From the NCBI RefSeq assembly GCF_007830115.1, contig NZ_VLKP01000008.1:124001-188000 (forward strand): a DNA stretch of 64,000 bases, written 5' to 3'. How positions within the stretch are numbered: the stretch's first letter is position 1; every line of letters begins with the position of its first letter. The position numbers were made by a program, and so were the translations under genes. The notes below the pieces were generated by a model, which saw only the letters and a program-made list of their open reading frames with translations, was not told the origin of the DNA and did no database searches. The DNA is from Aerolutibacter ruishenii (GTDB lineage Bacteria; Pseudomonadota; Gammaproteobacteria; Xanthomonadales; Xanthomonadaceae). This document shows positions 54,676 through 63,900 of the stretch, piece after piece.

Positions 54676-56088
54676 CGCCAACACCACCCGCCCCCGCAGC
54701 GAATTGCTCAGCGCCTCGGTAATCACCACATCCACGAATTGCCCCACCAGCCGCGAAGGCGCCGGGAAGTTCACCGAACGCATGTTCTCCGTCTTGCCAG
54801 TCAACTCGTTCGGATTCTTCTTCGACGGCCCTTCCACCAGCACCCGCTGCGTGCTGCCCACCATCGCCTGCGAGATCTTCGCCGCATGGGCATTGATCGT
54901 CGCCTGCAGGCGCGACAGGCGCGCATGCTTCTCCTCGCTGGTCACCGTGTCTTCCAGGTCCGCCGCCGGCGTGCCCGGGCGGCGCGAGTAGATGAACGAG
55001 AACGACTGGTCGAAGCCCACGTCCTCGATCAGCTTCATCGTCTTCTCGAAGTCCGCCTCGGTCTCGCCCGGGAAGCCGACGATGAAGTCCGACGAGATCG
55101 AGATGTCCGGCCGCACCGCGCGGAGCTTGCGGATCTTCTGCTTGAACTCCAGCGCCGTGTAACCGCGCTTCATCGCCGACAGGATGCGGTCACTGCCCGC
55201 CTGCACCGGCAGGTGCAGGAAGTTGGCCAGCTTGGGCACGTCGCGGTAGGCCTCGATCAGCGAATCGCTGAACTCCAGTGGGTGCGAGGTGGTGAAGCGG
55301 ATGCGGTCCAGCCCCTCGATCTCGGCGATGGCGCGGATCAGCAGGCCCAGGTCGGCCAGCTCCGGTTCGGCGCCGTCCTCGGTCGCGATCGGGCCGCGGT
55401 AGGCATTGACGTTCTGCCCGAGCAGCGTCACCTCGCGCACGCCCTGCGCGGCTAGTTCCGCCACCTCCACCAGCACGGCCTCGAACGGTCGGCTGATCTC
55501 CTCGCCGCGGGTATAGGGCACCACGCAGAACGAACAGTACTTGCTGCAACCTTCCATGATCGACACGAACGCGCTCGGGCCTTCGGCCCGCGGCTCCGGC
55601 AGCCGGTCGAATTTCTCGATCTCCGGGAAGGAGATGTCGACCTGCGGCTTGCCGGTCTCGCGCTTGGCCTGGATCAGCTCGGGCAGGCGGTGCAGGGTCT
55701 GCGGGCCGAACACCAGGTCCACGTAGGGCGCGCGCTTGACGATGGCCTCGCCTTCCTGCGACGCCACGCAGCCGCCCACGCCGATCAGCACCGGCTTGTC
55801 GCCCTGCTTGAGCTGCTTCCAGCGGCCCAGCAGGCTGAACACCTTGTCCTGCGCCTTCTCGCGGATAGAGCAGGTGTTGACCAGCACCACGTCGGCCTCG
55901 GCCGGGTCGTCGGTCAGTTCCAGGCCCTCGGCGGCGGCCAGCACGTCGGCCATGCGCGCCGAGTCGTACTCGTTCATCTGGCAGCCGTGGGTTTCGATGA
56001 ACAGCTTGCCGCGGGCCGGCAGGGCGGGGGCGGAAGCGGTCGGGGCAGCGACGGCCGTGGGCGGGTCGGGGAGGGCGGTGTCGGTCAT
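54670..56088 (-). CDS. miaB: tRNA-2-methylthio-N6-isopentenyladenosine synthase MiaB
   Basis: A 472-residue radical-SAM methylthiotransferase that modifies A37 of tRNAs. Auxiliary cluster cysteines are Cys36 (HGCQMNE), Cys73 (NTCSIRE) and Cys107 (GGCVAS); the radical SAM cluster is Cys181/185/188 (CSKYCSFC). A TRAM domain ends the protein. It has about 20 extra N-terminal residues rich in Ala/Pro. Its last two codons and stop are within the composite palindrome at 54534-54675. It is an early member of the miaB-ybeZ-ybeY-ybeX group, though here separated from ybeZ. Confidence 0.95.
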   Translation of the reverse strand: MTDTALPDPPTAVAAPTASAPALPARGKLFIETHGCQMNEYDSARMADVLAAAEGLELTDDPAEADVVLVNTCSIREKAQDKVFSLLGRWKQLKQGDKPVLIGVGGCVASQEGEAIVKRAPYVDLVFGPQTLHRLPELIQAKRETGKPQVDISFPEIEKFDRLPEPRAEGPSAFVSIMEGCSKYCSFCVVPYTRGEEISRPFEAVLVEVAELAAQGVREVTLLGQNVNAYRGPIATEDGAEPELADLGLLIRAIAEIEGLDRIRFTTSHPLEFSDSLIEAYRDVPKLANFLHLPVQAGSDRILSAMKRGYTALEFKQKIRKLRAVRPDISISSDFIVGFPGETEADFEKTMKLIEDVGFDQSFSFIYSRRPGTPAADLEDTVTSEEKHARLSRLQATINAHAAKISQAMVGSTQRVLVEGPSKKNPNELTGKTENMRSVNFPAPSRLVGQFVDVVITEALSNSLRGRVVLAD

Positions 56089-56245
56089 GGTCAGGTCCGG
56101 GAGGGGCGGCGGTTAATCCGCGCCGGAGGGTCGATCAGTTTAGCCGGTTGCCGTCGGACCCGCCCGGCGGCCTGAACCGGCACTGCATCCCGTTTTCGGA
56201 TCAATGACTTGGCAAATACCCACTGGACGGGGGACACTCACACCG

Positions 56246-57172
56246 ATGAAGGGGATTTTCCTGACACTGGGGACGATCACTTTGCTTGCGACCGCGCCTG
56301 CGGTGGCCGGCACCGTGTATCGCTGCGAGACCGCCGACGGCGGCCGCAGCTACGTCAGCAAGCGCATTCCAGGCGCCGCATGCACCGCCGTGGGCTCCCA
56401 CTCCGCCCGGGCGCGGGGCCGGCGCACACCAGCGCCACAGCCGGTCTCGGTCGGCAGTGCGACGCCAGCCAACCCCGTCATCGGGTCTCCGGCCAAGGTG
56501 GCAACCCCCGCCGAAATCGCCATTGCCAGCTCCACCTTGTCCTCGCCCCCGCCGCCGGTGGCCTCGAAGCGGTCGTCTTCCGGGGGTGGCCGGGTGGTCC
56601 GCGGGCAGGTCTACGCCTATGTCCAGGACGGCGTTCGCCATTACTCCAGCCGCCCCCCCCGCGGCGACACGCAGGCCTTGGCGGTCCGCACGATCAAGTA
56701 CAGCTATATCGAGACGTGCTACGCCTGCGGCGCAAAGCCGGGCGTGAACTTCGGCTCGGTCCGGCTCAACACCCAGGCCTACCGTGACGAGATCCGCGCG
56801 GCAGCCAGCAAGTTCGGGGTGGACGAAGCCGTGGTCAGGGCCATCATCCATGCTGAGTCCGCCTTCAACCCCAATGCGCTGTCGCGCGTGGGCGCGCAGG
56901 GCCTGATGCAGCTGATGCCCGCCACGGCGCGCCGTTTCGGGGTGGGCAATGCCTTCGATGCATCGCAGAACATCCACGGTGGGGTCCAGTACCTGGCCTG
57001 GCTGCTCAAGCGTTTCAAGGGCGACCTGACCCTGGCGGCGGCGGGCTACAACGCCGGCGAGGGCGCGGTCGACAAGTACAAGGGCGTGCCCCCCTACAGC
57101 GAGACCCAACGCTACGTGCAGCGGGTCGGAGTGCTCGCCGACCGCTATCGGAGCGCGGGCGGCCTGCAATAA
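56246..57172 (+). CDS. lytic transglycosylase SLT domain protein
   Basis: A 308-residue exported murein hydrolase. Signal residues 1-21 (APAVAG) are followed by a short DUF4124-like segment (TVYRCETADGGRSYVSK) and a second (QVYAYVQDGVRHYSS), then the SLT domain from about 180: catalytic Glu204 in IIHAESAFNPNA, GLMQLMPATA and AAGYNAGEGAV. It cleaves the MurNAc-GlcNAc bond to give 1,6-anhydro ends. ATG at 56246 gives the signal; 56204 is not favoured. It is divergent from miaB. Confidence 0.9.
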   Translation: MKGIFLTLGTITLLATAPAVAGTVYRCETADGGRSYVSKRIPGAACTAVGSHSARARGRRTPAPQPVSVGSATPANPVIGSPAKVATPAEIAIASSTLSSPPPPVASKRSSSGGGRVVRGQVYAYVQDGVRHYSSRPPRGDTQALAVRTIKYSYIETCYACGAKPGVNFGSVRLNTQAYRDEIRAAASKFGVDEAVVRAIIHAESAFNPNALSRVGAQGLMQLMPATARRFGVGNAFDASQNIHGGVQYLAWLLKRFKGDLTLAAAGYNAGEGAVDKYKGVPPYSETQRYVQRVGVLADRYRSAGGLQ

Positions 57173-57262
57173 TCCAGTGCCCGGAGCCTCGGGCGACAGG
57201 GTCCCGTGGCCCGGGATATGTGATGGCGTTCGCCCCGATGAGACCCGCAGGTCCGCCGCCGA

Positions 57263-57292
57263 TTGTCCTGCCGTTCACCGTTCCGTTACACT
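57263..57292 (+). promoter_or_regulatory. candidate promoter of petABC
   Basis: TTGTCC (57263-57268) and TACACT (57287-57292) are separated by 18 bases and lie about 85 bases before petA. A leader hairpin, GCCGTCGCC/GGCGGCGGC with one G-U pair, is at 57314-57334. Confidence 0.4.
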
Positions 57293-57375
57293 TCCCCGTC
57301 TTTTGAGCCGCGAGCCGTCGCCAGTGGCGGCGGCCCTGTGGTGAAACTTCGTTACTAAGCTTTGCGGAGTGCCGA

Positions 57376-58002
57376 ATGGCCAACCAAGGGGTCAACGATC
57401 CTGTAAACACGGGACGCCGCCGCTTCCTGACCGCGACCACGGCAGTGGTCGGTGCGGTCGGGGTCGGCTTTGCGGCGGTGCCGTTCATCAAGTCCTGGAA
57501 CCCGAGCGCCCGTGCCAAGCTGGCCGGTGCCCCGGTGACCGCCGATATCAGCGCCCTGGCCGAAGGCCAGCGCCTGATCTTCGAGTGGCGCGGCCAGCCC
57601 ATCTGGATCGTCAAGCGTTCCAAGGCGATCCTGGATGCGTTGCCGACCCTCGACAGCCACCTGCGCGACCCCAAGTCGGACAACCTGGACCAGCAGCCGG
57701 CGTACATCAAGGGCGAGCTGCGCTCCATCAAGCCGGACATCTCCGTGCTGGTCGGCCTGTGCACCCACCTGGGCTGCTCGCCGGAGATGAAGGCCGAGAT
57801 CCGCCCCGAGCCGTTCGACACCGAGTGGAAGGGTGGTTACTTCTGCCCGTGCCACAAGTCCAAGTTCGACATGGCTGGCCGCGTCTACCAGGGCGTGCCC
57901 GCGCCGACCAACCTGGTCGTGCCGCCGCACCACTACGCCGATGACAACACCATCATCATCGGCGTCGATCCCTCGCAGTCAAACAGCACGGGGGCCGCAT
58001 AA
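57376..58002 (+). CDS. petA: ubiquinol-cytochrome c reductase iron-sulfur (Rieske) subunit
   Basis: A 208-residue Rieske protein of the bc1 complex. The N-terminal twin-arginine-type sequence GRRRFLTATTAVVGAVGVG is the membrane anchor; the [2Fe-2S] ligands are Cys129/His131 (CTHLGC) and Cys157/His160 (CPCHKSK), with the disulfide Cys134-Cys159. It passes electrons from ubiquinol to cytochrome c1 at the outer face of the inner membrane. First gene of a three-gene operon; petB begins 3 bases after its stop. Confidence 0.96.
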   Translation: MANQGVNDPVNTGRRRFLTATTAVVGAVGVGFAAVPFIKSWNPSARAKLAGAPVTADISALAEGQRLIFEWRGQPIWIVKRSKAILDALPTLDSHLRDPKSDNLDQQPAYIKGELRSIKPDISVLVGLCTHLGCSPEMKAEIRPEPFDTEWKGGYFCPCHKSKFDMAGRVYQGVPAPTNLVVPPHHYADDNTIIIGVDPSQSNSTGAA

Positions 58003-58005
58003 GCC

Positions 58006-59265
58006 ATGGCTAACATGATTACACGCGCCGCGTGCGGCGTGATGGACTGGGTCAACGAGCGCGCGCCGGGGATGATGCCGGCGTACCGCAAGCACATGAC
58101 CGAGTACTACGCGCCGAAGAACTTCAACCTCTGGTACTACTTCGGCTCGCTCGCGCTGCTGGTGCTGGTCAACCAGATCGTCACCGGCATCTTCCTGACG
58201 ATGCACTTCAAGCCGTCCGCGGCCGAAGCGTTCTCGTCGGTCGAATACATCATGCGTGATGTGGAGTGGGGCTGGCTGATCCGCTACATGCACAGCACCG
58301 GTGCGTCGTTGTTCTTCATCGTCGTGTACCTGCACATGTTCCGCGGCCTGATGTACGGCTCGTACCAGAAGCCGCGCGAGCTGGTGTGGATCCTCGGCAT
58401 GCTGATCTACCTGGTGCTGATGGCCGAAGCCTTCATGGGCTACGTGCTGCCGTGGGGCCAGATGTCGTTCTGGGGCGCCAAGGTGATCATCTCGCTGTTC
58501 GGCGCGATCCCGGTCATCGGCAACGGCCTGGTCGAGTGGATCATGGGCGACTACCTGCCCGGCGACGCCACGCTCAACCGCTTCTTCGCGCTGCACGTCA
58601 TCGCGCTGCCGCTGGTCCTGCTGCTGCTGGTCGTGCTGCACCTGGGCGCGCTGCACGAAGTGGGTTCCAACAACCCGGACGGCGTGGACATCAAGAAGGG
58701 CCCGAAGGGCAACCGTTGGGATGCCAACAAGCCCAAGGACGCCATTCCGTTCCACCCGTACTACACGGTCAAGGACCTGGTGGGCGTCGGCTTCTTCCTG
58801 ATGCTGGCCGCGTTCGTCATCTTCTTCGCGCCGGCGTTCGGTGGCTGGTTCCTGGAGCATGACAACTTCACCGAGGCCAACCGCCTGGTGACCCCGGCCC
58901 ACATCAAGCCGGTGTGGTACTACACCCCGTACTACGCGATGCTCCGCGTGATCCCGGACAAGCTGGGCGGCGTGATCGTGATGTTCTCGGCCATCGCCAT
59001 CCTGTTCGCGGTGCCGTGGCTGGACCGCTCCAAGGTCAAGTCCTATCGCTACCGCGGCCTGCTGTCCTGGGCCCTGCTGCTGGCCTTCGCCTTCAGCTTC
59101 ATCTGGCTGGGCAAGATCGGCGCCGGCCCGGGTACCGACCCGGTCGAGACCCAGGTGGGTCGCGTGCTGACCTTCTACTACTTCGCTTTCTTCATCACGA
59201 TGCCGCTGTGGACCAAGCTCGACAAGACCAAGCCGGTGCCGGAACGGGTGACGATGCATGACTAA
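58006..59265 (+). CDS. petB: ubiquinol-cytochrome c reductase cytochrome b
   Basis: A 419-residue membrane protein with eight helices and two heme b sites. Visible features are VNQIVTGIFLTMHFKP, the His pairs in RYMHSTGASLFFIVVYLHMFRGL and LHVIALPLVLLLLVVLHLGALHE, and the Qo-site PDAIPFHPYY-like segment KDAIPFHPYYTVKD with PWxD in VPWLDRSKVKS. It is the quinone-oxidising core of complex III. It overlaps petC by eight bases. Confidence 0.97.
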   Translation: MANMITRAACGVMDWVNERAPGMMPAYRKHMTEYYAPKNFNLWYYFGSLALLVLVNQIVTGIFLTMHFKPSAAEAFSSVEYIMRDVEWGWLIRYMHSTGASLFFIVVYLHMFRGLMYGSYQKPRELVWILGMLIYLVLMAEAFMGYVLPWGQMSFWGAKVIISLFGAIPVIGNGLVEWIMGDYLPGDATLNRFFALHVIALPLVLLLLVVLHLGALHEVGSNNPDGVDIKKGPKGNRWDANKPKDAIPFHPYYTVKDLVGVGFFLMLAAFVIFFAPAFGGWFLEHDNFTEANRLVTPAHIKPVWYYTPYYAMLRVIPDKLGGVIVMFSAIAILFAVPWLDRSKVKSYRYRGLLSWALLLAFAFSFIWLGKIGAGPGTDPVETQVGRVLTFYYFAFFITMPLWTKLDKTKPVPERVTMHD

Positions 59266-60025
59266 CGCAACTGTTTCCAAGCGGGTGAACCCGTTGCACA
59301 AGCTGGCGGTGTTCGCCGCCGGCCTGCTGGTCTCGGTCTCGGCCTTCGCGGCCGCCGGCGGTGACCTGCAGCAGGCGGGTACCGACCTCAACGACCGTGC
59401 CTCGCTGCAGCGTGGTGCCCAGCTGTACATGAACTACTGCTCGGGCTGCCATTCGCTCAAGTACCTGCGCTACTCGCGCATGGCCGAGGACCTGGGCCTG
59501 ACCGAAGACGAGGTGATGAAGAACCTCAACTTCACCGGCGCCAAGTTCGGCGAGCAGATCCAGGTCAGCATGACCGAGGCGCAGGGCAACCAGTGGTTCG
59601 GCAAACTGCCGCCGGACCTGAGTCTGGTCAGCCGCGTGCGCGGCAGCGACTGGGTGTACACCTACCTCAAGTCGTTCTACCTGGACGAGACCCGTCCGCT
59701 GGGCTGGAACAACAAGCTGTTCCCCAACGCCTCCATGCCCAACGTGCTGTGGGAGCTGCAGGGCCTGCAGCATGCCGAGTTCGGCAAGCCCGACGCCACC
59801 GGCGAGCGCCCGGTGCTGGGCCTGGCCGTCACCCAGGCGGGCGTGCAGGATGCCGCACAGTTCGACCAGACCGCCCGTGACATTTCCGCGTTCCTGGAGT
59901 ACGCCGGCGAGCCGGCCGCCCTCAAGCGCGAGAAGCTCGGCGTGTGGGTGATCCTGTTCCTGGCGGTCCTCACCTTCCTGTTCTGGCTGGTCAAGAAGGA
60001 ATACTGGCGAGACGTCGAGCACTGA
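59258..60025 (+). CDS. petC: cytochrome c1
   Basis: A 255-residue exported heme protein: signal residues about 1-32 (AGLLVSVSAFAAAG), heme attachment CSGCH in MNYCSGCHSLKYLRYS, distal Met in the NASMPNVLWELQG segment, and a C-terminal membrane anchor (GVWVILFLAVLTFLFWLVKKEYW). It transfers electrons from the Rieske protein to soluble cytochrome c. Its ATG lies within petB, indicating coupling. It is followed by a strong hairpin terminator. Confidence 0.95.
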   Translation: MTNATVSKRVNPLHKLAVFAAGLLVSVSAFAAAGGDLQQAGTDLNDRASLQRGAQLYMNYCSGCHSLKYLRYSRMAEDLGLTEDEVMKNLNFTGAKFGEQIQVSMTEAQGNQWFGKLPPDLSLVSRVRGSDWVYTYLKSFYLDETRPLGWNNKLFPNASMPNVLWELQGLQHAEFGKPDATGERPVLGLAVTQAGVQDAAQFDQTARDISAFLEYAGEPAALKREKLGVWVILFLAVLTFLFWLVKKEYWRDVEH

Positions 60026-60036
60026 CGCCGTCCAGC

Positions 60037-60065
60037 GCAAAGGCCCGCCTCGAGCGGGCCTTTGC
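60037..60065 (+). terminator. terminator of petABC
   Basis: A perfect 12-bp inverted repeat GCAAAGGCCCGC/GCGGGCCTTTGC around CTCGA, 11 bases after the petC stop. The T-run is short (TTT, inside the stem). Confidence 0.75.
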
Positions 60066-60191
60066 ACATCTGGCGCCAAGGGAGGGGGATGTGGCAAATG
60101 TGGAAAAAGCGTTAGTCTCAAGGGCTGATGACTGCCCACACGGGGTGGGTGGCGTCCTGAGACCGGTGGAACCCGGTCCACAGCGAGGTCG

Positions 60192-60830
60192 ATGATGGCG
60201 GCTAGCCCACGAATGCGTAATGCCCTCACCCTGTTCTCAGCGACGGATTGCGTGCTGTCCCACCGCGTGCGCCTGGTCCTGGCCGCCAAGGGCGTCACCT
60301 ACGACCTGGTGCCGGTCGACCCGCAGAACCCGCCCGAAGACCTGGTCGACCTCAATCCATACCACTCGGTGCCCACGCTGGTGGAGCGCGAGCTGGTGCT
60401 GTATGCCGCCAGCGTCGTCAGTGAGTACCTCGACGAGCGTTACCCCCACCCGCCGCTGATGCCGGTGGACCCGTTGTCGCGCGCACGTCTGCGCCTGGCG
60501 ATGCTTCGGCTGGAAGTTGACTGGGTGCCGCAGGTGCAGGCCATCCAGTTGGGCAACAAGGCGCAGGCCGACGCAGGCCGCAAACGCCTGAAGGAACTGC
60601 TCACCGCCTCGGTGCCGCTGTTCAAGGCCTCCAAGTTCTTCCTCAACCCCGAAATGAGCCTGGCCGACTGCGCCATGGCGCCGATCATCTGGCGCCTGAA
60701 TGCGCTGGGTGTGCCGCTACCGAAGGATGGCAAGGCCATCGAGGATTACGGCAACCGCATCTTCCGCGGTCCTGGTTTCGCCCGCAGCCTGACGGAGCAG
60801 GAGCGCCGGCTGCGCGACCTGCCGGGCTGA
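60192..60830 (+). CDS. sspA: stringent starvation protein A (glutathione S-transferase fold)
   Basis: A 212-residue RNA-polymerase-associated protein with a GST fold: thioredoxin-like part LTLFSATDCVLSHRVRLVLAAKG and NPYHSVPTLVERELVLYAASVVSEYLDERYPHP, then a helical domain with YGNRIFRGPGFARSL. SspA binds RNA polymerase during starvation and acid stress. Starts at 60192 or 60195 (ATGATG) are both possible. The leader (60115-60166) has GTCTCA/TGAGAC ends that could fold into a stem. It follows petABC as in many proteobacteria and precedes sspB. Confidence 0.93.
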   Translation: MMAASPRMRNALTLFSATDCVLSHRVRLVLAAKGVTYDLVPVDPQNPPEDLVDLNPYHSVPTLVERELVLYAASVVSEYLDERYPHPPLMPVDPLSRARLRLAMLRLEVDWVPQVQAIQLGNKAQADAGRKRLKELLTASVPLFKASKFFLNPEMSLADCAMAPIIWRLNALGVPLPKDGKAIEDYGNRIFRGPGFARSLTEQERRLRDLPG

Positions 60831-60892
60831 CGCGAAGGCTTGTGTGGCAGGCAGGCGTCGCCGCTCCGGGGCCGCGACGTTACACTGCATGC

Positions 60893-61423
60893 ATGACCGA
60901 TCAGTTTCCGCCAATGACCAGCCACCGCCCGTACCTGTTGCGGGCTCTGTACGAATGGATCGCGGACAACGGCATGACGCCCCACCTCCTGGTGGACGCG
61001 ACGCGCACCGGCGTGCAGGTGCCGCAGCATGCGGTGAAGGACGGACGCATCGTGCTCAACGTGGCCGAACGGGCAGTGGCGCGGCTTGAGATGAACAACG
61101 AAACGATCCGCTTCAGCGCCCGCTTTGGCGGCGTGAGCCAAGCGGTCTCCGTGCCGGTCAGTGCCGTGCTGGCGATCTACGCGCGCGAAACCGGGCAGGG
61201 CATGGCCTTGCCGGAAGACATGCTGCCGGACGATGCCGACGAGGTCACAGAGGAGTCCGGCGACCAGCAGGCGTCACCGCGCTCGACGACGGCGGGACGT
61301 CCTGGCCTGAGCGCCGTGCCCGACCATGGCGCCGCGGATGACGAAGGCGACGACGACGGCCCGAGGGGGCCGGATGCGCCCAAACCGCGTCCCGGCGGTC
61401 CGTTCCTGCGCGTGGTGAAGTAA
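60893..61423 (+). CDS. sspB: ClpXP adaptor SspB
   Basis: A 176-residue adaptor that delivers ssrA-tagged proteins to ClpXP. The N-terminal substrate-binding domain (residues 1-115) has RPYLLRALYEWIADNGMTPHLLVDA and GGVSQAVSVPVSAVLAIYARE; a long acidic disordered linker follows, and the last residues GGPFLRVVK match the ClpX-binding tail (RVVK in E. coli). The linker is rich in Asp/Gly/Pro. ATG at 60893 is chosen; 60914 is possible. It is 62 bases downstream of sspA. Confidence 0.93.
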   Translation: MTDQFPPMTSHRPYLLRALYEWIADNGMTPHLLVDATRTGVQVPQHAVKDGRIVLNVAERAVARLEMNNETIRFSARFGGVSQAVSVPVSAVLAIYARETGQGMALPEDMLPDDADEVTEESGDQQASPRSTTAGRPGLSAVPDHGAADDEGDDDGPRGPDAPKPRPGGPFLRVVK

Positions 61424-61430
61424 GCCGCGC

Positions 61431-61766
61431 TCAGTTGCGTTGTGGCGGCATCGCAACCGGGGTCGCGCTCACCGGGCCGGTGAAAGACACCAGGCGGTCG
61501 CCACGCAGCACCATGCGACCGATGTGGCGGTCGTCCCCGTGGATCGAGTAATCAAAGCGGAACGTGCGCTCCATGCCCAGCCAGCCGCTCTCCCGGCGGT
61601 AGAGCCGCCAGCCGATGGCATGGACGCTCTGGTCCAGCCATTGCACGCCGGCAGCGCGGCAAGCGTCGCGACCCGCGGCCTCGGCGCGCTCGGCGGCCGC
61701 GCGGTTCGCATTCCAGAGTGAGACGACAATCGCAGTCGCGATCATCAGGATGACTAGAGTCGGCAT
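61431..61766 (-). CDS. DUF3301 small membrane-anchored protein
   Basis: A 111-residue protein with one N-terminal membrane helix (PTLVILMIATAIVVSLW) and a soluble domain with CRAAGVQWLDQSVHAIGWRLYRRESGW and FRFDYSIHGDDRHIGRMVL. The pattern matches the DUF3301 family, whose function is unknown. The soluble part ends in a short Pro-rich tail. It is convergent with sspB (8-base gap) and divergent from the FHA gene. Confidence 0.82.
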   Translation of the reverse strand: MPTLVILMIATAIVVSLWNANRAAAERAEAAGRDACRAAGVQWLDQSVHAIGWRLYRRESGWLGMERTFRFDYSIHGDDRHIGRMVLRGDRLVSFTGPVSATPVAMPPQRN

Positions 61767-61841
61767 GTGCACTAATGTGCAGCCGTGGCGACCGCGTCGC
61801 AAGCACCGCACGGCAATCGACAGAGAGGGGACTGCAACGCG

Positions 61842-62618
61842 ATGAAGCTGGTCTTTCCAGGAGGGGAGCACCCACAGGTGTTGTTGGGGCCCGGGGTCAA
61901 CCGGGTAGGCTCGGATCCAGAAGCGAATGTGGTGATCAACGTGCCCGGTGTCCGGCCGCAGCATTGCCTGCTGCACGTCACCGGCACCGGCGTGATGCTT
62001 GAGGTGCCCCAATCGGGCGAGGTCACCGTCAATGGCCGGGCGGTGGATGGTCTCATCTCACTGCGTGCCGGCGACGCAGTGGCCTTCCATGGCGTGCAGG
62101 CGCGCCTGGCGGCGATCGAACCGGCGGCGGCCGTGCGGAAGCTTTCCGACCCCTGGCACGCCGGATCGTCCGCCAACGATGACCCGGGCGTTACGGCCGT
62201 GCGTCCGGTGACGCCGAAGTTCGTCCTGCGCGGCACCGCGGGTCGCGCCTTCGGCCGCAGCATTCCGCTGGCCGGCACCGTCACCGTGGGCCGTGGCCCG
62301 GAATGCTCGCTGCGCCTGGACGAGCCGGGGCTTTCGCGCGCGCATGCGCGCCTGCTGGCCACCGAACACGAGGTCCAGGTCGAGGATGTCGGGTCCAGCA
62401 ACGGCACCTTCATCAATGGCAACCGCGTGCTGCGCGGCGAGGCACGGGTGGGCGACGAGATCGGCTTCGACACGATGCGCTTCCAACTGGTCGCCTACGG
62501 GCAGCCGGAGGCCAGCCACGAAGCGAAGTCGACGGCGGCGCCCTCGCGCCGTGGATGGGTCGTGGCGGCGATCGTCCTGGTGGTGGCCGCGGTGGCCGTC
62601 GCGTTCGCACTCCGCTGA
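61842..62618 (+). CDS. double FHA-domain protein with C-terminal membrane anchor
   Basis: A 258-residue protein. Residues 1-95 form a degenerate FHA-like domain (LLGPGVNRVGSDPEANVVI, VRPQHCLLHV), and residues 130-225 a complete FHA domain (VTVGRGPECSLRLDEPGLSRAHARL, VEDVGSSNGTFINGNRVL) that should bind phosphothreonine. A Lys/Arg-flanked C-terminal helix (GWVVAAIVLVVAAVAVAFALR) anchors it, leaving the FHA domains in the cytoplasm. Partner kinases are not in the window. GAGAGGGG precedes the ATG. Confidence 0.85.
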   Translation: MKLVFPGGEHPQVLLGPGVNRVGSDPEANVVINVPGVRPQHCLLHVTGTGVMLEVPQSGEVTVNGRAVDGLISLRAGDAVAFHGVQARLAAIEPAAAVRKLSDPWHAGSSANDDPGVTAVRPVTPKFVLRGTAGRAFGRSIPLAGTVTVGRGPECSLRLDEPGLSRAHARLLATEHEVQVEDVGSSNGTFINGNRVLRGEARVGDEIGFDTMRFQLVAYGQPEASHEAKSTAAPSRRGWVVAAIVLVVAAVAVAFALR

Positions 62619-62660
62619 GGGCGCGACCAGGGAGCGTGCGGCGCCTGCGACGCCATCGCC

Positions 62661-63578
62661 TCAGGCGATGGCGCCGGGGGGCGGCCCGAGCTTGAGCGAC
62701 AGGTCGATCGCGTGCAGGTGCTTGGTCAGCGCGCCGATGGAGATGCAGTCCACGCCGTCCTCGGCGATCGCCCGCAGGCCTTCCAGGTCCACGCCGCCCG
62801 AGACCTCCAGCGGGATGCGGCCCGCATTGATGCGTACCGCCTCGCGTCGCGTGGCCGCGTCGAAGTCATCGATCAGGATGCGGTCGCAGCCCACGGCCAG
62901 GGCTTCTTCCAGTTGCGCCAGCGTTTCCACTTCCACGATCAGGGGCAGGGCCGGATGCATCGCGCGTGCGGCGTGCACCGCCGCGGTCAGCGAGCCCGCG
63001 GCGCGGACATGGTTTTCCTTCAGCATCACCGCGTCGTACAGGCCCATGCGGTGGTTGCTGCCGCCGCCCACGCGCACCGCGTACTTCTGGGCCTGGCGCA
63101 GGCCGGGAAGGGTCTTGCGGGTATCCAGGATGCGCGCACGCGTGCCCCGCACCGCATCCACGTAGCGCGCGGTGACCGTTGCGGTTCCCGACAGGGTCTG
63201 CAGGAAGTTCAACGAGGCGCGTTCCGCACTCACCAGCGCGCGCGCCCGGCCCTGCAGGGTGGCCAGCACCGTGCCCTTGCGCACACGGTCGCCTTCGGCC
63301 ACGTACCAGTGGATGCGCACGTCCGGGTCCAGGGCGCGATGGCAGGCATCGAACCACGGGCGCCCGCACACCACGGCGTCCTCCTTGCACAGCAGGTACG
63401 CATGGTCGGCGGCATCGGGCAGCAGCGCGGCGGTGGCGTCGCCCTGGCCCAGGTCCTCGGCCAGGGCAGCGGCCACGTCGGCCTCCACCGCAGTGGCCGG
63501 CGGCGGCACGATGCTCGTTGCGCCTGCCGGGCCCGCGGCGTCGTGGCGCGTGTCGTGGCCGGATGGCGACACGGTCAT
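62661..63578 (-). CDS. nadC: nicotinate-nucleotide pyrophosphorylase (quinolinate phosphoribosyltransferase)
   Basis: A 305-residue enzyme converting quinolinate and PRPP to nicotinate mononucleotide for NAD synthesis. Typical segments are AALAEDLGQGDATAALLP, ERASLNFLQTLSGTAT, ILDTRKTLPGLRQAQKYAVRVGGG and the C-terminal IEVEVETL-type and LEVSGGVDLEGLRAIAEDGVD. About 25 extra N-terminal residues are Ala/Pro/His-rich. The ATG overlaps the trm112-like gene's stop (ATGA). Confidence 0.95.
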   Translation of the reverse strand: MTVSPSGHDTRHDAAGPAGATSIVPPPATAVEADVAAALAEDLGQGDATAALLPDAADHAYLLCKEDAVVCGRPWFDACHRALDPDVRIHWYVAEGDRVRKGTVLATLQGRARALVSAERASLNFLQTLSGTATVTARYVDAVRGTRARILDTRKTLPGLRQAQKYAVRVGGGSNHRMGLYDAVMLKENHVRAAGSLTAAVHAARAMHPALPLIVEVETLAQLEEALAVGCDRILIDDFDAATRREAVRINAGRIPLEVSGGVDLEGLRAIAEDGVDCISIGALTKHLHAIDLSLKLGPPPGAIA

Positions 63579-63844
63579 GCCGCCGGGAAGTCCGGGACCT
63601 GCGCCGTGGCGATGGCTTCCTCCACCAGCAGCACCGGGATGCCGTCATCCACCCGGTAAACGGTCTTGTGGTCGCGCGTCACCAGCGCCTCGCGCACGGC
63701 CTCGGCCTGCGGGGCGCCGTCGCCGCGGACGACACCGCCGGCCTGGATGGCGGCATTGAGTGCCTGCAGCCCACGGCTGTCGAGCAGGGCGAGCGGCTGG
63801 CGGGTGGCCGGGCAGACGAGCAGGTCGAGCAGTTTGCGGTCCAT
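63575..63844 (-). CDS. Trm112 family protein
   Basis: An 89-residue protein of the Trm112/YcaR family: MDRKLLDLLVCPATRQPL at the start and VDDGIPVLLVEEA at the end. A single Cys remains of the zinc site. In other organisms Trm112 activates methyltransferases; the bacterial role is unclear. It overlaps nadC by four bases (ATGA), so they are co-translated. Confidence 0.88.
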   Translation of the reverse strand: MDRKLLDLLVCPATRQPLALLDSRGLQALNAAIQAGGVVRGDGAPQAEAVREALVTRDHKTVYRVDDGIPVLLVEEAIATAQVPDFPAA

Positions 63845-63900
63845 ACGGTGAAGCTCTGGCGGAAGGCCGGTAGAATACCGTTTTGCCGCAAGGGCCAGCC

